Shown: positions 43,055 to 55,833, counted from the first letter of the stretch. The stretch is 64,000 bases of DNA from Atrina japonica (GCA_030159075.1 BROG01000265.1:830485-894484), one strand, 5' to 3'. Translations and numbers: made by a program. Notes: generated from the letters alone by a model not told the origin.

Positions 43055-43585
43055 CATTTCATTTCTACCTCCCATTGGGGATTCCCCTTTTTGGGGCGCG
43101 GTCGGGTGTGGCATTCGGTGGGCCGCTCGCCGTTTTGGGCGCGGTCGGTTGTGGCCCTAAAGCTATGTATAGATTGTGGTACTTCCTAATCTATATATAA
43201 CATCGGAGGGATTCCCCTAGGCTATGTATAAATTGGGAAGTACCACAATCTATAGATAGCCTAGGGGATTCCCCTCACGATGTTATATATAGATTAGGTT
43301 TTTTGTGGGTGTGGTCGGGTGTATCTCGGTGTGGTGTACTTTGGTCTAGAAAAAAAAGTTGGGGAAGAATTTGTTAGATGTCCTTGGTCACGATTGAGTT
43401 GGCGGGGTTATGGGTTAGATGGTTTACCTTTGACCATGACGGGGTTAGGGGTTAGAGGGTTTACCTTTGACCATGATGAGGTTAGGGGGTAGATGGTTTA
43501 CCTTTGACCTAGGAAATTTGTTTTTCCTAGGTCAAAGTGTACCTTTTTGGGTCAAGTGTGCTGGTACTGTCATATCACTACACAC
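43055..43585. repeat. Polinton right TIR
   Basis: Inverted copy of 25519-26066, with tip CTGTCATATCACTACACAC. It carries perfect GGGGATTCCCC palindromes at 43077-43087 and 43264-43274, and the mirrored hairpin at 43188-43295. Confidence 0.85.
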
Positions 43586-44560
43586 ATAAACACCGTTGCA
43601 AGTCTATCTGAAAATTGTAAGATTTCCAAACAGAGGTTATTGATTATCATCACGGTCGCTGTTCTTTTCATGTCGGTACAAAACACCATAATTTAAAATG
43701 ACAGTAGATTAATTCAATAGGTTTCTTTACGGACATGACATGGATTTATATAACAACGGAACAGATTGATGACATCCAGTTCTTTGTTCCCTTAGCAGCT
43801 TTATGACGATTTTCCAGTTAAAGTTATTGTGCAACATTTCTGAGAAGCCTAATTTTAACATACAGCTCTATTCATCCTGATGCATTTCAGATATTTAAAC
43901 CATTGATATCACAAAACCTAGTCACGTTTTAAAGGCATTTGTACAATCTTTAGTGGACAAAAACAAAGTCATATTGTAATTTGTATTTCAACATAAATAC
44001 TAAGATGCAGTAACGAGACCCGCCAGATATTAAAATAATTTACACACAGATAACTTAATGTTATCAATAATGAATGCATTACAAGTCAACGGTTTATTGC
44101 CCTTTGAAGTCTTACATAAATGTCAACTCCCAGTATAGTAATTTCCCAAATATCAAGTTACCAATACCGAATCAATACATTTGTACCCACGGTTATATCA
44201 TGCAATTTTGTACTTTTCTCTTTATAATATGTTAAATCCACTTAATGCTTGAATTTTTGTTATATCAGCTTTTAGATAGGACGAAGTTTGCTTTCCTTTT
44301 AACTGTAACTAGTAAATGAAACTAACTATTAACCTGGTACAATATCATTTATTAAGAATGCGATTTACATTAAGTGCATTGACCCTGATGTCCACGCACA
44401 AAATGTATATGGTCAGAGACAACTAAATAGTTTCCCATAGGCGACAATGTTAACGTTTTCCTGTATATCTCATCTTTCGAGTGAGTGTTGATCTATAAAT
44501 TATACATGGATCTGTTTGCATCCTTTCCGCAATCAGACAATACGCACAAAACATAGGCTT
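43586..44560. repeat. Host dispersed repeat, copy B, right part
   Basis: Starts with the second ATAAAC and continues with AAGTCTATCTGAAAATTG and the rest of the repeat, as in copy A from 15320 to 16330. Confidence 0.8.
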
Positions 44561-44816
44561 GATCATCTTGTTTTTCTTTAACATGTGCATATCGAACTTA
44601 TAGAAATACAAGGTCGTATGTGCATGTAGTTTTCAGGAGAGACAAAAAATCCAATTTAATGAATATCTCACTGTTTCAAAATTCCTTTTGTGTTTTCAAA
44701 GCCTGAGGTAACCTAATCATTTTAAGATATGTTTTGATCAGTCCAGCATACAAAGATATATTAAGTGAAGAAAATTTAGATACGAACTTTTATAAAATAA
44801 AGGCAATATCAAGATT

Positions 44817-44911
<95 letters not shown>

Positions 44912-44999
44912 GTAAATGGCAGTTAAGATCTTTTTGCACACTTTCAGTTATCATAGTTTCGTTTCTTATCAATATCGATCACTTACAAATTACTCTGTT
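44561..44999. other. No gene; (CA)n(TA)n microsatellite inside
   Basis: Non-coding. The compound microsatellite spans 44823-44908. Confidence 0.6.
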
Positions 45000-45270
45000 T
45001 CACTGAGTGAAATGTTGAGTTGTTTTTTTCGTTGGCCGTTGTAGAGACGTCTGTACCAATTGTGACGAGGATACACTCCTCACGTATTTCATTGGATTTG
45101 ACTGTAGACTCACGGCGGGTGTGACCGGTCGACAGTGGATTCTTAGTCCTCCATGACACCTGATCCCACCTCTTAGTTTCAGAGGTCCGTGTTTGTCCAT
45201 TTTTACCGGAGTTATATCTATGTCCTGGACATTCTATTGATTTATACTTTTGAATCTGAGATTTTTGATA
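45000..45270 (+). mobile_element. Penelope-like 3' tail fragment
   Basis: Carries the family's tail landmarks in order: CTGTTTCACTGAGTGAAATG, GTGACGAGGATACACTCCTC, GGTGTGACCGGTCGACAG and TATGTCCTGGACATTCTATT. Confidence 0.6.
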
Positions 45271-45589
45271 TTTAGGTAATGGTAATTGGAATTAATCATT
45301 TGTACATCTTCTTCAATCTGTAATCTTCCAGCACGTGTAATATTTGATTATCTTTGTTGGTGTGCGTGTATTGTAAAGCTACTGTACTCATCTTTTAGAT
45401 TATACTTGTAGAAAATTTTGTCAAAGGATGATTTACGGTATTGGAAACTGAATTTGTGTCCATTTGATGACATTGCCCTCATCGTTCCTTTTTCTATTTT
45501 CTGATGGTTTATGTTGCACATTCTTTGAAATGTAAAATTGAAGAAGTACCAATCAATAATCAAACCTCAAGTCCATTACAACACGAATT

Positions 45590-46120
45590 AGATGTGCAAA
45601 TGGTCTCAACATAAAGAACAATTACAAATCTCAAACGGGATAAGACCAGGTGTCCGGAAGGAGTCAGCGTCTTCTGCTGGCATGTCACACCCGTCGCAAA
45701 TGTTCCACGGACACATTTCTAGTTCGATGAACGGGTCAAATTCGGTAAAAAAGGTCAAGTTTGGTGATGAGGTCAAGTTCGGTGAAAAGCATGATTGGTG
45801 AAACGGAGTCACTGTCTGTGGCCGTGATCCAGAATACTATCTAATATCTTTGAGAGGGGGACTTCATAATGTTTTTAAAAAATCCACGTATCGACCATAA
45901 AACTTCTTAAACGACGACTCCAAGTGTTCAGCAACGTAACCTTGTGTAAGTAGTTTATTGGCTAGTCGTTTATTTCTCAGAATAAAACATTCATAAGAAG
46001 AGCATGCCCTGGCATAACGTATACGTTGTGAAATGAAAACGCCATAGACAGGAGAAGATGGAATATTACTTCTTAGAAACGGGAAGTTTGTGATACGGAA
46101 ATTGTATTCGTATCGTTTGT
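45590..46120 (-). mobile_element. Penelope-like RT C-terminal fragment, inverted
   Basis: Reverse-strand relative of 19280-19800, with the same short-repeat block (CAAATTCGG, CAAGTTTGG) and CTTACACAAGG-type RT codons. Heavily decayed. Confidence 0.55.
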
Positions 46121-46900
46121 CATAGAGGGATGTGTGAAGTTGATCGTCTTTTCCAATCTAATATTTTCTTATTCTTTATTTTAACAACTTTGTATCGTGG
46201 CATGTTTTGCTTACAATTTTTAATTGCTGTTCTCCAGTCTGAAGGACTGAACATTTCATTTTTCTTGCTGGCGTTTTCCACTGTTGCATGGACTGATTCC
46301 CCCTCCATTGGGGAATGTCCCTTTCAAAATAGTTGTCTGTTATCTTCTGTTTTGGTACATTTTCAACGCTATATAATCACATAGCGGAAAATGGCAGATT
46401 ACGTTACTGTCCAGTGCAGCTGTCGAGTAATACACGATTTATATTTTTGTCCCATCATTTTTGTTATGCACATACAAGCATGTAGCAATTTTTGTAGAAC
46501 CACTTTTGGCCTCAATATCCCACCAAACATAACAGTTGACATCCTTTGTTTTCATGTCATACGTTGTGAGATTATAGGTTGCTAGTTTTCTGTTGTATTA
46601 TCAGAAACGTTGAGTTTTTGCGTTATCAACACTTTTTGTAAATCAAAATTAAGCAATTGTACATCTTCGTCTTTCATTGTTCTATCTTAATCTCTCTGCT
46701 TTTGATTTCGTATTTCTTCTTTGCCTTAAAGATGAGCATCATGCTGCAATTTTTTATCAATTTTATCTTCTGGTAACGTCTCTAATGCATAAGAAAAGGT
46801 ACAGATATCTTTTTGGGCTTATTGGGGTTGCCGTCAGTCTTTTCACATCTCTCCACGTGGAGCCTGTACATTTTCATGATGGACAAACCTTTCTCTAGAT
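46120..46900 (-). pseudogene. Decayed transposon-like ORF
   Basis: The minus strand holds scattered coherent segments: FDLQKVL and LTTYDMKTKDVNCYVWW near 46600, IATCLYMHNKNDG near 46460, and WRTAIKNCK near 46200. They appear in the order typical of a large transposase-like protein I recall from invertebrate genomes (FDLQKVL...YN.T.YD...CY.W). The family name is not certain. There are many stops and frameshifts. Confidence 0.35.
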
Positions 46901-47149
46901 ATTTTCTCACTGTGTTCGTCCAACAATAATGTGATTCCACAGATGAAATTTGAAATTACGTGTCTACCTTTTAAGTGCTCCCCTCGCCTATCATGATACC
47001 TTATTTCGTCACTTCTCTCCATAGTGTAAGAAAGTTTTTTTCGCCAGTATGCAAAGTTCCTTGAAAAAAACTCTTTCTTTGATCTTCAAATAATTTCTCA
47101 TGACAGTGAAATAATACTCATAAGTGTGTTTTCTTCTTGATTCATGTCT

Positions 47150-47720
47150 GTCATTATCTTATACTAAAGTAATATTTGGCACTGATAGTACCATTTAAAA
47201 TTCTAAATTCTTCTAAAACTAAGATAGTCATCTTTTAACAGTGATTACTCTTAGACGGATTTTGGCTGCACATTTAGATTTATAATTTGGCCTTGTTTGA
47301 TACCACTTTCATTCTAGAAAACATATCGTCTTGAGCATTATCACTTAGGTATTATGTTTATAATATTCATAAATACTAGGTCGTTGCCACTGCGTGTGAA
47401 CCGTGTGAGTCCCCGATAGTATACATAAACCTAGTACCTGGTATTTCGGTACCAGCTGATAATCTTATACTAAAGTATATTTGGCACGGATAGCACCATT
47501 TACAATTCTAAATTCTTCTTAAACTAAGATAGTCATCTTTTTACAGTGGATACTCTTAGACGGATTTGGCTGTATGTTTCGATTTATTATTTGGTCTTGT
47601 CTGATACCACTTTCATTCTAGAAAATATATTTAAAATTGGAACTCAGCTGATGAAGTCTAATTGATAGAAACGATCGTCTTGAGCATTATCACTTTGGTA
47701 TTATGTTTATAATATTTTCC
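47150..47720 (-). repeat. Two tandem inverted copies of the host-repeat end
   Basis: Segments ~47150-47350 and ~47460-47720 each match the reverse complement of ~13880-14150 (TACTAAAG...TTTGGCAC, AAACTAAGATAGTCATCTTT, TCTTAGACGGATTTGGCTG). A further remnant is at 62800-62950. These may be termini of a larger DNA transposon. Confidence 0.55.
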
Positions 47721-47959
47721 TCTTTTTGACAATTCCTTTTACATTGTGACGTATTAAATCTCTTTGCTCGCCATAGTCTGATTTCCAATACTGCTGAAAG
47801 ATGTTCTCTTGAGTATCAGATGATACTTTTGTTGAACATTTGAATTAACATTTACAGTTTGTTTGCCGAACTGTACGGCAAGGAAATTTTTACATCTATT
47901 GGAAATATATTAATCCCCTGAAGTCCTTAGTCTTTTTCTTACTTTCTGCTTCCACTAGT

Positions 47960-48220
47960 CAGTCAGTCAGAGTTGATTTTACGTGCGGCGTGATTACTCA
48001 AAGCCCTTGCCACACGCCGGTGCTACCCCTTTAGCTTCGGAGAGGCTCCTTGTGTTTAACGTGCAACCATGATGAAATTTGTTACACGTGCTCGCCCCTA
48101 CGGAGTAGGCTCTCCCTGGGTTGGTCGGCCCTCGGGTTCCGGATGGGAGGGTCCTTCTTGCAGATCACCGGCTGGCTTTTCTGTATCTCGTGGCTCTGTT
48201 CCGGTGTAAGTAGTCTACAT
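47960..48220 (-). repeat. GC-rich dispersed repeat, copy 2
   Basis: Inverted relative of 34680-35070. It ends with TCTGTATCTCGTGGCTCTG and CCGGTGTAAG. Confidence 0.65.
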
Positions 48221-48660
48221 CCATGCAAAGTAAAGTACAATATTGGTGGTCATATCTTTATCGTCATATAAACTGAATAAAAAAATTATTACATTATTAA
48301 AAGTTCCACGTTGGACGTAGCTCGGAACTTAAGTAGACATCAATTTGGCGTATAGACATATAGATAAACATCTTTAAGGATTTTAAGATGTCTTTCAGGA
48401 GTATTTTTTTCAATCCACTTATAGATTTACTGAGGCGTTGAACGAGGACGAGCATATTTAAGTCACGTGATTCCAATGACTTAAATGTAAACGATAAGGT
48501 CAACATACGTAGTTACAGTAAAAGGGAGGCAAATCTAATATAAATCAGGGAAAAACTTTTAACAATCATGGGAATTTTTGTGTGGTATAAACGTATGTTT
48601 TTTTCTTATTTATTAATTTATCTATTTTACATCAACAGAGATTTTGATTTTTTCAACAGA
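48221..48660. other. No gene seen
   Basis: AT-rich flank before VLE-3. Confidence 0.5.
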
Positions 48661-48699
48661 TGTCAGACTACATACATATATGTCGATGGTGTCAAGCAA

Positions 48700-51600
48700 G
48701 ACTTCCAGACGTAAGATCTTCAGAGGACCACGAGAATATACATCGGAATTTAGATTTTCTCAACGGTGATGTATAGATACAACCGCCCCCTTAAAAAACA
48801 AAATAAACGACGAAAAAAATATTTCAACAATTCAGTTTTGGACGAATTAATGAAATTTCAACCTATACAGATCACAGTGTACAGCGTTCGCAATCAAACA
48901 AACCCGTCCTAGACTATGGTATTAAACAAGTGGGTCAGAGAACGTTTTAAGAATAAAGTGGTTGATAGACACTATCGAGTGGACCCGCGACCAAACCAAA
49001 ATTGACAGGTGCGAAAAATTTCCGACATTCACGTTGAATTGGAAAACATGTTTGACCACATCATCGACTTTGCACGTGGAGAACTAGAAGGCTCGGACTT
49101 GCCGTTATCCATTATGGAAACTTGGAGACTCCCATGATCGTATCGCTTCGTCCTTTAAATCGTCTGAACGGAAGGTCCGTCGTCAGTCAGATTGAAATCA
49201 TTATACAGTCAGAAAACCCGGACCTTCACAGTAGCTTTCACGTCGATTTTGGAACCATGGGGTTTCCCAAAGGAGACAAGGGAGATATCTCTAGGTTGTA
49301 GACAGTTCCGTGTCAGATAAACGATCCATCGTGGATTTTTTTAACTTTGTCTTAGGGCAGGTGTTCACACAAATCGACGAATGACACTACACGATATCTC
49401 CCCTTTTGAAGATATCTTAAACATCGACGTGCTAGTTGTTAGCTCTAGGATAGAAATTCGCATTACGATACGGTAAAGCATCGCCGTGCGAACTATTTTG
49501 GAAATGTAGATGTGAGAACGTGTTGAAAACGCGAAAACGAAATCCTGACCAACATGTTTGCATTGAGTGGCAAAATCGGATCTGTGGTCGTTATGTCAAC
49601 CAAAAACATCTTTGTCATTTCTGCTCTACAGAGTGTAAAGATAGTGACATCAAATTCATTTTCTTTTATTTTGAATACACACAGGAGGTTCATATATAAA
49701 AATTCTCAGATGCCAAAGTATCAATATAATGTCCAGGATACAGATACAAATCCGGCAAAAGTGGACAAACACGGATCTTTGGAAACCAAGTGGGATATGG
49801 TGCCGTGAAGGAGTAAGCATCCCCTGTCGACGTGAGGGGTGAATCCTCGTCACAATTGGTACAGACGTCTCAGCAACCGCTAACGAAAAGGCAACTCAAC
49901 ATTTCACTTAGTGAAACAGAGTAGTCGTAAACAAGACTATTATACTGACCGTGAAATTTGCGAAATTTGACATTAAACGCGATTTTCGATATCCCTGTGT
50001 CAAAAAATTATCAATGAGTAATTTACCTCTGTATATGAAATCTTCATATGTTGTACACGCCCCGGCATATCGGATCATTTATGAAATATAAACTCCATAT
50101 GCGGGTTTTGGAGGGACATTACTACTTAAATGTGGAAAATTTACGATGTGAAAGCCGAACTCTTCTCGTTTGTCATATAGCTTAGTTGTCAATTTCCTGT
50201 CTGTGTTAATATTAAGTAAAATACTAAGTATAATGTTAAGTAAGTATGAAGCGTGTGTGCTTGATTCTGTTTTATCTTTAATTTCTAGTTCGCTGGGATA
50301 TATTGCATTGACATATGTATGAAAATCCTCATTAGTAATTGAGAAACGTCGTCTATATATCTGAATGTCAAATTAAAGGACACTGCTAACTTTTTCTACT
50401 TTTGATTCAGCAGTTTCCGAATGAAGTCTGCGTCGTATGAATAAAGGAACAGGTAGGCCAATAGAGGGGCACAATTGGTTCCCATAGGAATACCGGCAGT
50501 TTGTTGAAAGACCTCGTCTCCGAACATTACAAATATATTGTCTATGAGAAATTCCAGCTTTTTTATATATCAACTTCAGTGTATTTATGTGTAGAATCAG
50601 AGTGGTGTTTGACAATCACTAGATATTGAAATTTTCGGGTACCACCTTTAGTGCAAAAGCATTTGTCTATGATTCTAAAAAGTCTTTCTTTTAATTTTCT
50701 ATGTGGAATAGTAGTGTAAAGAGTAGAGAGGTCGTATGTTTTCGAGAAAAATTGTGTGCCTTCAAATTTTCTAAAATATGTTTAAATTTGTTTAGTATCC
50801 ACATCTGATTTACACCGCTTCTGGAATAAGCAACTGTACATTATTGTTGAAGTTTCTCCTTAACGACTGTCAATATCTTGGTAAGGAGTAAAGATAAAGG
50901 TTTGGTAGACCATTTGCTGGATCCTGCTTTATATCTTTGCTTATATGGGGTTTTATGAAGTTTAGGTATCCAATATAAATATGGTAGCTCAAAATCGGTA
51001 TCAGTTGTAGGTATATAAAATGAGCGTAATACAGACACATTATTTTGAAGTATTTCGTCCTTTGAAAGAAAGTGAGCTACGTGTCTATGTAGGATTACAG
51101 AATTCGTATTAAACCCAAGTTCTTCTAATAAACAATTATAGTAATGTGCCATACAAATAAAAAATATATTATTTGAGGCTTTGTCTGCTGGTACCAGTAC
51201 ATAGGTCATGTAATTTTTCCAGTTCAGTCACTACTTCTGGATCAATAAATACAGAGGGATAACGTGTTTTCATAGTCACTTTAAGTTTTCGAATACAAGA
51301 TTTTATCAACCATCGTACAGTTTTTAGCCATTCAGACAAAGTGTCTGGTTCTTCGTCTTCATGTTTGGCCATCGTCTGGCATAATCTTAGACAGAACTCA
51401 TAACTGAACTGAAATTCTGACGCCAATTAAAGGAATGGGCTTCTCGGTGTTTAGGATACCTTGAAATAAGATTTCCCGATAGGACTGTATTTGAAAGGAG
51501 ATGAAGCACATGAACATGTGACTGTGTTGTGTAGAGGATGTTTGATGTCCAGGCACTGCAAAACCTGTTTGTAATTGAATAGGTTGGAAGCAATGCTAGG

Positions 51601-54290
51601 TGTTTAGCTATATGAAATGCAAGGCGTGGTCATCAATTTAAAATATGGTGGGATACAGGGCTGAACTTTTTTGTGATTTAGAACATTGCCAATGTTTAAA
51701 GCGTCTATGCCTTTATTTGTAAATTTTAAGTTAACACTAAAAGTTTAAGGAAGAAACGTTTCTGTTCAGAACAGTCTAATAGTACACAGAAGGTTACAGT
51801 TACAAGCGTGACAAACATTTCAAAACGTGTAAACACGAAAGATCTCCGTGCATTGTGCATTCACTGCGGTAAATCCAGCTGCGAAAAGTATCGTCACATC
51901 CCGATTCTCATCGGAATGCGTGGACGATACATTCACCCCCGCAACAAAATGCAATAACTGTTGTACTTAGTGTAAGAAATATGACAAAGTAGAAAAGTGC
52001 TTAGAAAGAAATCCCTGCTCAGATACTTGCGGCTTTCGGGAAATCGTGTTCAAAGTCGATAACACCAAAGAAGAGTTCGGTTGCTGGCTTTTCGACGAGC
52101 AAAATAAAAACTATACCATCATCGCTCCCAATAAAAAAGGTAACGATTTATATTTCATACTGGAATACCTCATCGACAATTCGATTAAACCAAAACAGAT
52201 TATTTACTGCGGTTCGAAAATCATGTATCTTTACATCGACAGGGGTCTACACATTCGACTCATTGATCCTCTGAATTTTCTCCCGATTTAATTAGCCAAC
52301 TTCCCTGTTGGTATCAAAGAACTAGAAAAGGGCCTTTCCTCATTTTTTCAACAGGAAAAGAAAAACCAGTCAAATACTGGGTACCTTATCCTTTACCCGA
52401 ATGTGAATATATTGAGACAGGCCTTTCTTAAATTTCCGCACTTACTCATGGCGATAACGGGGAAAATTGATCGAGAAATAGACGACATCGGTACAATCGA
52501 AGAAAGACTCTATGGAGGTATGGCCCCTTCCAATTGATCACCATCGCGTCCGTCCGTATGAAAGTATTCAAGCGAATTTTTTACAAGAATTCTGGAATGT
52601 TGATCTGAGTAGTGGGGTGAGTTCAGGGAGATATTACGAGCCGTACGTCAAAAGAGCCAACGATAGTTAACGTTGATGATAAATTTTGGATGAGAGTATT
52701 CTTTAACGATTCCGTTTCCTCTCCTATAACAAAAGTACCCTCATATGGTTACGCAGCCAGAGATACGTACCGTCTTGTCTCTATTCAGTGGTTGGAATGG
52801 CTCATGGAGGTTAGTAAGAGAACTAACACGTCCAAATTTATTGCTGGTGCACTGAACGGAGGAGAGGTAAACCACCCGGGGACGCACTATCGGCTAGATG
52901 GATACTGTTATGAAGCAAAAACAGCAAATTTCATGACTGTATTTTGCATGATTTTCCAGTTTGTTATGAAACACAACGGGGAGTTCTAAAACTTCAATTA
53001 CGGGACAATCCTCTATACTCTATACGTTGACTTGTAAAAAACCATGTTACATTAAGTCACTAGAAATGAATTATGTGCAGATATGGGAACACGAATTCCA
53101 TGCTCTTCTAGAAATTCATCACGAGGCCGTCTAATATGTGAAAACCCTACGTCTACAAGAACGATTAAATCCGAGAGATTCATTTTTCGGTGGTCGGACT
53201 AATGCGACCAAGTTATATTACAAGGAACGAGAGGGGGAACAATTACACTACCTCAACTTTTGCTCCCTATATTTGTCTGTAAACAAGTACACGGAATATC
53301 CTATTACAGAGCCATGTATTGTGATGAACAACTTTGACGATGTTAGGAACTATTCGGGGATAGCAAAGATAAAATTGTATCGCGAAGAGAGTTGTATCAT
53401 CCTGTGCTACCTCTTAATATTAACTGTCGTACTTGCGCTGAAACGCAAAATCAAGATCGTAGTGACAAAAACAGGTGTGTGATGGGTACGTGGTGCACAC
53501 CCGAAATCTAGAAAGCCTTGGATTAAGGTTACACTTTTCAACGCAAGGTCTACCACTGGGAATAAACTAATAGATATGACCGACAGGCGGGAACTGGAGG
53601 CCTTTTAAAGGAGTTTATTATGTTTTTTTTAAATAAAACACGAAGCTAGTGGCTGGCCAGACATGGTTCAAACGAAAGATCAACTTGATTTCCTTAATCA
53701 GTATGAGACAAAGGAAAGCATCCTACTTGACCCCGTAAATGTGAAGAGAAATCCTGCACTCACAGATCAATAGCTAAACTTATCCTGAATTCATTTTGGG
53801 GGAAATTTGACCAGCGATTGAACATGCCTCAATGCAGCTTCTTTCATTTTATTGGAAACCGTTAAGTTTTTCCGATGTCTCAACGATCCATCCAAAACAA
53901 TTAAAGATTTCTTTATCGTTTCGGACGACATGATTCAGTTAAGCTGGGAAAACAAATCCGATACGGTAAAGAAAGACTTCAACACAAACGTCTTTATTGC
54001 TGAGTTCATTATGTGATGGACCCGACTTAAACTATATGCCGCCTTGGAATTGTTACAGGATAGGGGTCTGTAATTCGATACAGATTCCGTGATATTTGTA
54101 AGTTGTCCCGGAGACATAAATCCGGAAGTATGAGGCTCGTTACATCAGAATACTGCAGAGAACAACCGTTAAATGAAAATATCGATCGTCAGTGACAACC
54201 GAGACAAAACTAGTAAAAGGATATACAACCGGGAGGAAACAAAAGACTATGAAATAGTGTATGACAAACGAGTTATTCAAAGATACGGAT
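48700..54290 (+). pseudogene. VLE-3 family-B DNA polymerase, split by a retroelement
   Basis: N-terminal domain at 49040-49330 (LEGSDLPLSIMET, MIVSLRPLNRLNGRSVV, FGTMGFPKGDKGDI). A zinc block with HLCHFCSTEC and the Exo I position FYFEYTQ ends at ~49690. The gene resumes at ~51800 after the insertion: YFILEYLID, GSKIMYLYID and IRLIDPLNFLP (52160-52290), GALNGGEV and YRLDGYCYEAK (52840-52920), FFGGRTNAT (53185), NFCSLYLSVNKY at motif A (53257; Asp and Pro of DxxSLYP are altered), EASGWPDMV (53645), motif B KLILNSFWGKF (~53776) and motif C FDTDSVIF (54075-54098). It retains B and C, which VLE-1 has lost. It carries many stops and frameshifts. Confidence 0.75.
49690..51640 (-). mobile_element. 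Penelope-like element with reverse transcriptase, inserted in the VLE-3 polymerase
   Basis: The longest copy of this family here. The minus strand encodes AHSFNWRQNF (~51440), KHEDEEPDTLSEWLK (~51330), TYVLVPADKASNN (51205), LPYLYWIPKLHKTPYKQRY (~50950), GSSKWSTKPLSLLLTKILT, then, frameshifted, the GIPMGTNCAP-type catalytic region (~50480). The C-terminal domain and 3' tail reach ~49690. The LP.LY..PK.HK pattern is characteristic of Penelope-like RTs; a GIY-YIG endonuclease was not seen. Multiple stops. Confidence 0.65.
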
Positions 54291-54359
54291 ATTAAAAAAC
54301 GTTAAGAAAATGAAAACAAAAGGTTTTCAAAGCTATTTAATCGGATTGAGATATCATTT

Positions 54360-54740
54360 TTTGTATAAATATGAAAAGTCTGAGATACCAAAGTATAAAT
54401 CATAAGGATGTGCAGGATATAGTAACAAAACGTGTAAAAATGGACGAATACGGACGTCTTCAAATCAACAGGTGGGATCAGGTGCCAGGGAGGAGTAAGC
54501 ATCCCCTGTCGACTGGTAACACCCGTCGTGAGTCCACAGTCAAATTAAAATGAAATACGTGAGGAACGAATACTCGTCACAATTGGTCTCAACAACCGCC
54601 ATCGAACAGGTAACTCAACATTTCACTTAGTGAGAAAGTAGTCGCAAACAAGACTATTATACCGACAGTAAAATTTGCGGAACGTTGACATCAAACGCGG
54701 TTTTCGATATCCCTGTGTCAATAATCTGTCAGTAAGTAGT
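54360..54740 (-). mobile_element. Penelope-like 3' fragment
   Basis: It reads the family tail in inverted order (GGTGGGATCAGGTGCC, AGTAAGCATCCCCTGTCGAC, CACTTAGTGA), followed by AAACGCGGTTTTCGATATCC. Confidence 0.6.
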
Positions 54741-54849
54741 TTAAAAAATCACAAATGTTAAGTGAGTAAATGTTACACAATATCAAAAACATATTTCAAG
54801 ATGTTTTTTTTTTGTCAGTGCATGATTGTATTCACAATGTTTAAAATCA

Positions 54850-55317
54850 TTAAAAGTTTTCTTTGTCGTTTTTTGGAGGAGGTGGTTGAAAACCTGGTGG
54901 AGCACCATTTGTTCTTTTCGTCACTACCAGTCCCATCCCGTCTTGTTGATCATTTACAACCAATTTAGTTTGACGTTTGTCATAAGACATTAACGATGAT
55001 GGAGTATTAATTAACGCAAGAGCACTGTAAAACACATCGCATCCAAATGGACGAACCGATGTATATGGACTAATTACGTGTAACGGGAGATCGACTACAT
55101 TCGAATCCTGTACAACTTTTCCCTTGTGAACGATCTGAACCATTTTATCCCAGGATAGAATATCTATCCCATTTTTCAGAATGTAATTTATAAGGCCCAT
55201 TGTTTTCCTGTGAAGTATTTTAGGTTTGACGTATTGAAGCGTATCCCACAAAACGTTATGACCATTGTGCTGTGTCGAATCTATCATCTCCTGAAGCTCT
55301 TTCTGACTGTTGTTCAA
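54850..55317 (-). CDS. VLE-3 late protein (155 residues), unnamed
   Basis: An intact frame: a helical Gln/Glu-rich start (QKELQEMIDSTQHNG), then MGLINYILKNGIDILSWDK, IVHKGKVVQDSNVVDLPLHV, and a Pro-rich end (PPGFQPPPPKNDKE). From memory, the ILKN...LSW...G..V...N..DL pattern occurs in a small protein next to capsid genes in invertebrate virus-like elements; function unknown. The frame at 55340-55543 just upstream (FLSKRRNALPTLLKPFLTL) may be its N-terminal half after a frameshift. It is the best preserved gene of VLE-3. Confidence 0.5.
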   Translation of the reverse strand: MNNSQKELQEMIDSTQHNGHNVLWDTLQYVKPKILHRKTMGLINYILKNGIDILSWDKMVQIVHKGKVVQDSNVVDLPLHVISPYTSVRPFGCDVFYSALALINTPSSLMSYDKRQTKLVVNDQQDGMGLVVTKRTNGAPPGFQPPPPKNDKENF

Positions 55318-55699
55318 ACTGTCGTTTTGGGTATTAGTATCAATTCTTGAGCCATTTCCCTAGCGTTAGAAATGGTTTCAACAGTGTCGGAAGTGCGTTA
55401 CGTCTTTTCGATAGAAAGTGCTTTTTTGACACCGACTTTTCAAATGAGGATCGTGTTGTTAAAGATTTTATGCAGTCTTTATTTCCGAACGTACTGAGAA
55501 CAGATGGCAATTGCACCTCTGTAAATATTGAATACGACTTCACACAAAGCTTTAAGTTGCTTGTTTGTAATAGTATCGAGTAATGTTTTTCTTTGCACTA
55601 AAGAAGTTTGACGGAACAGTTGCATAAAAAGTATTTGTTCCCGTATGTTTCGATTCATTTCGAACTGAATGATGTATCAATGAAAAATAACACATTTAT

Positions 55700-55790
55700 A
55701 CTTTTTGTAGAAAGATTGACGTATCCTCACCGGAAGTATGCGCGTGCGCAATCTGTATTTGTCGGGTGTGCGCGGGGACACATCAACGAC
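55700..55790. promoter_or_regulatory. ETS-like and NRF1-like motifs
   Basis: CACCGGAAGTATGCGCGTGCGCAATC at 55729-55754 combines an ETS consensus with an NRF1-like palindromic GCGCGTGCGC. It lies between the two minus-strand VLE-3 genes and may be a promoter. Confidence 0.35.
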
Positions 55791-55833
55791 CAGATAACCA
55801 TAAAGAGTAGAAGTAGCTTTTCCATAAAATATT

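Larger units (their letters stand above)
25519..43585. mobile_element. Polinton/Maverick element, 18 kb, with nested LINE
   Basis: Inverted ~540-bp termini flank a block of virus-like genes. A 6-bp direct repeat ATAAAC stands at both outer edges (25513-25518 and 43586-43591); copy A at ~15316 has it once. Six-base duplications are the Polinton signature. Genes recognised are protein-primed DNA polymerase B, packaging ATPase, capsid-like protein and several small late genes. I found no retroviral-type integrase and no adenovirus-type protease, although 6-bp duplication implies an integrase acted (in trans, or since lost). An RNase H-bearing LINE and a GC-rich repeat occupy ~28910-35070. Without them the element would be ~12 kb, short for the family, so internal deletions are likely. 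Confidence 0.85.
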
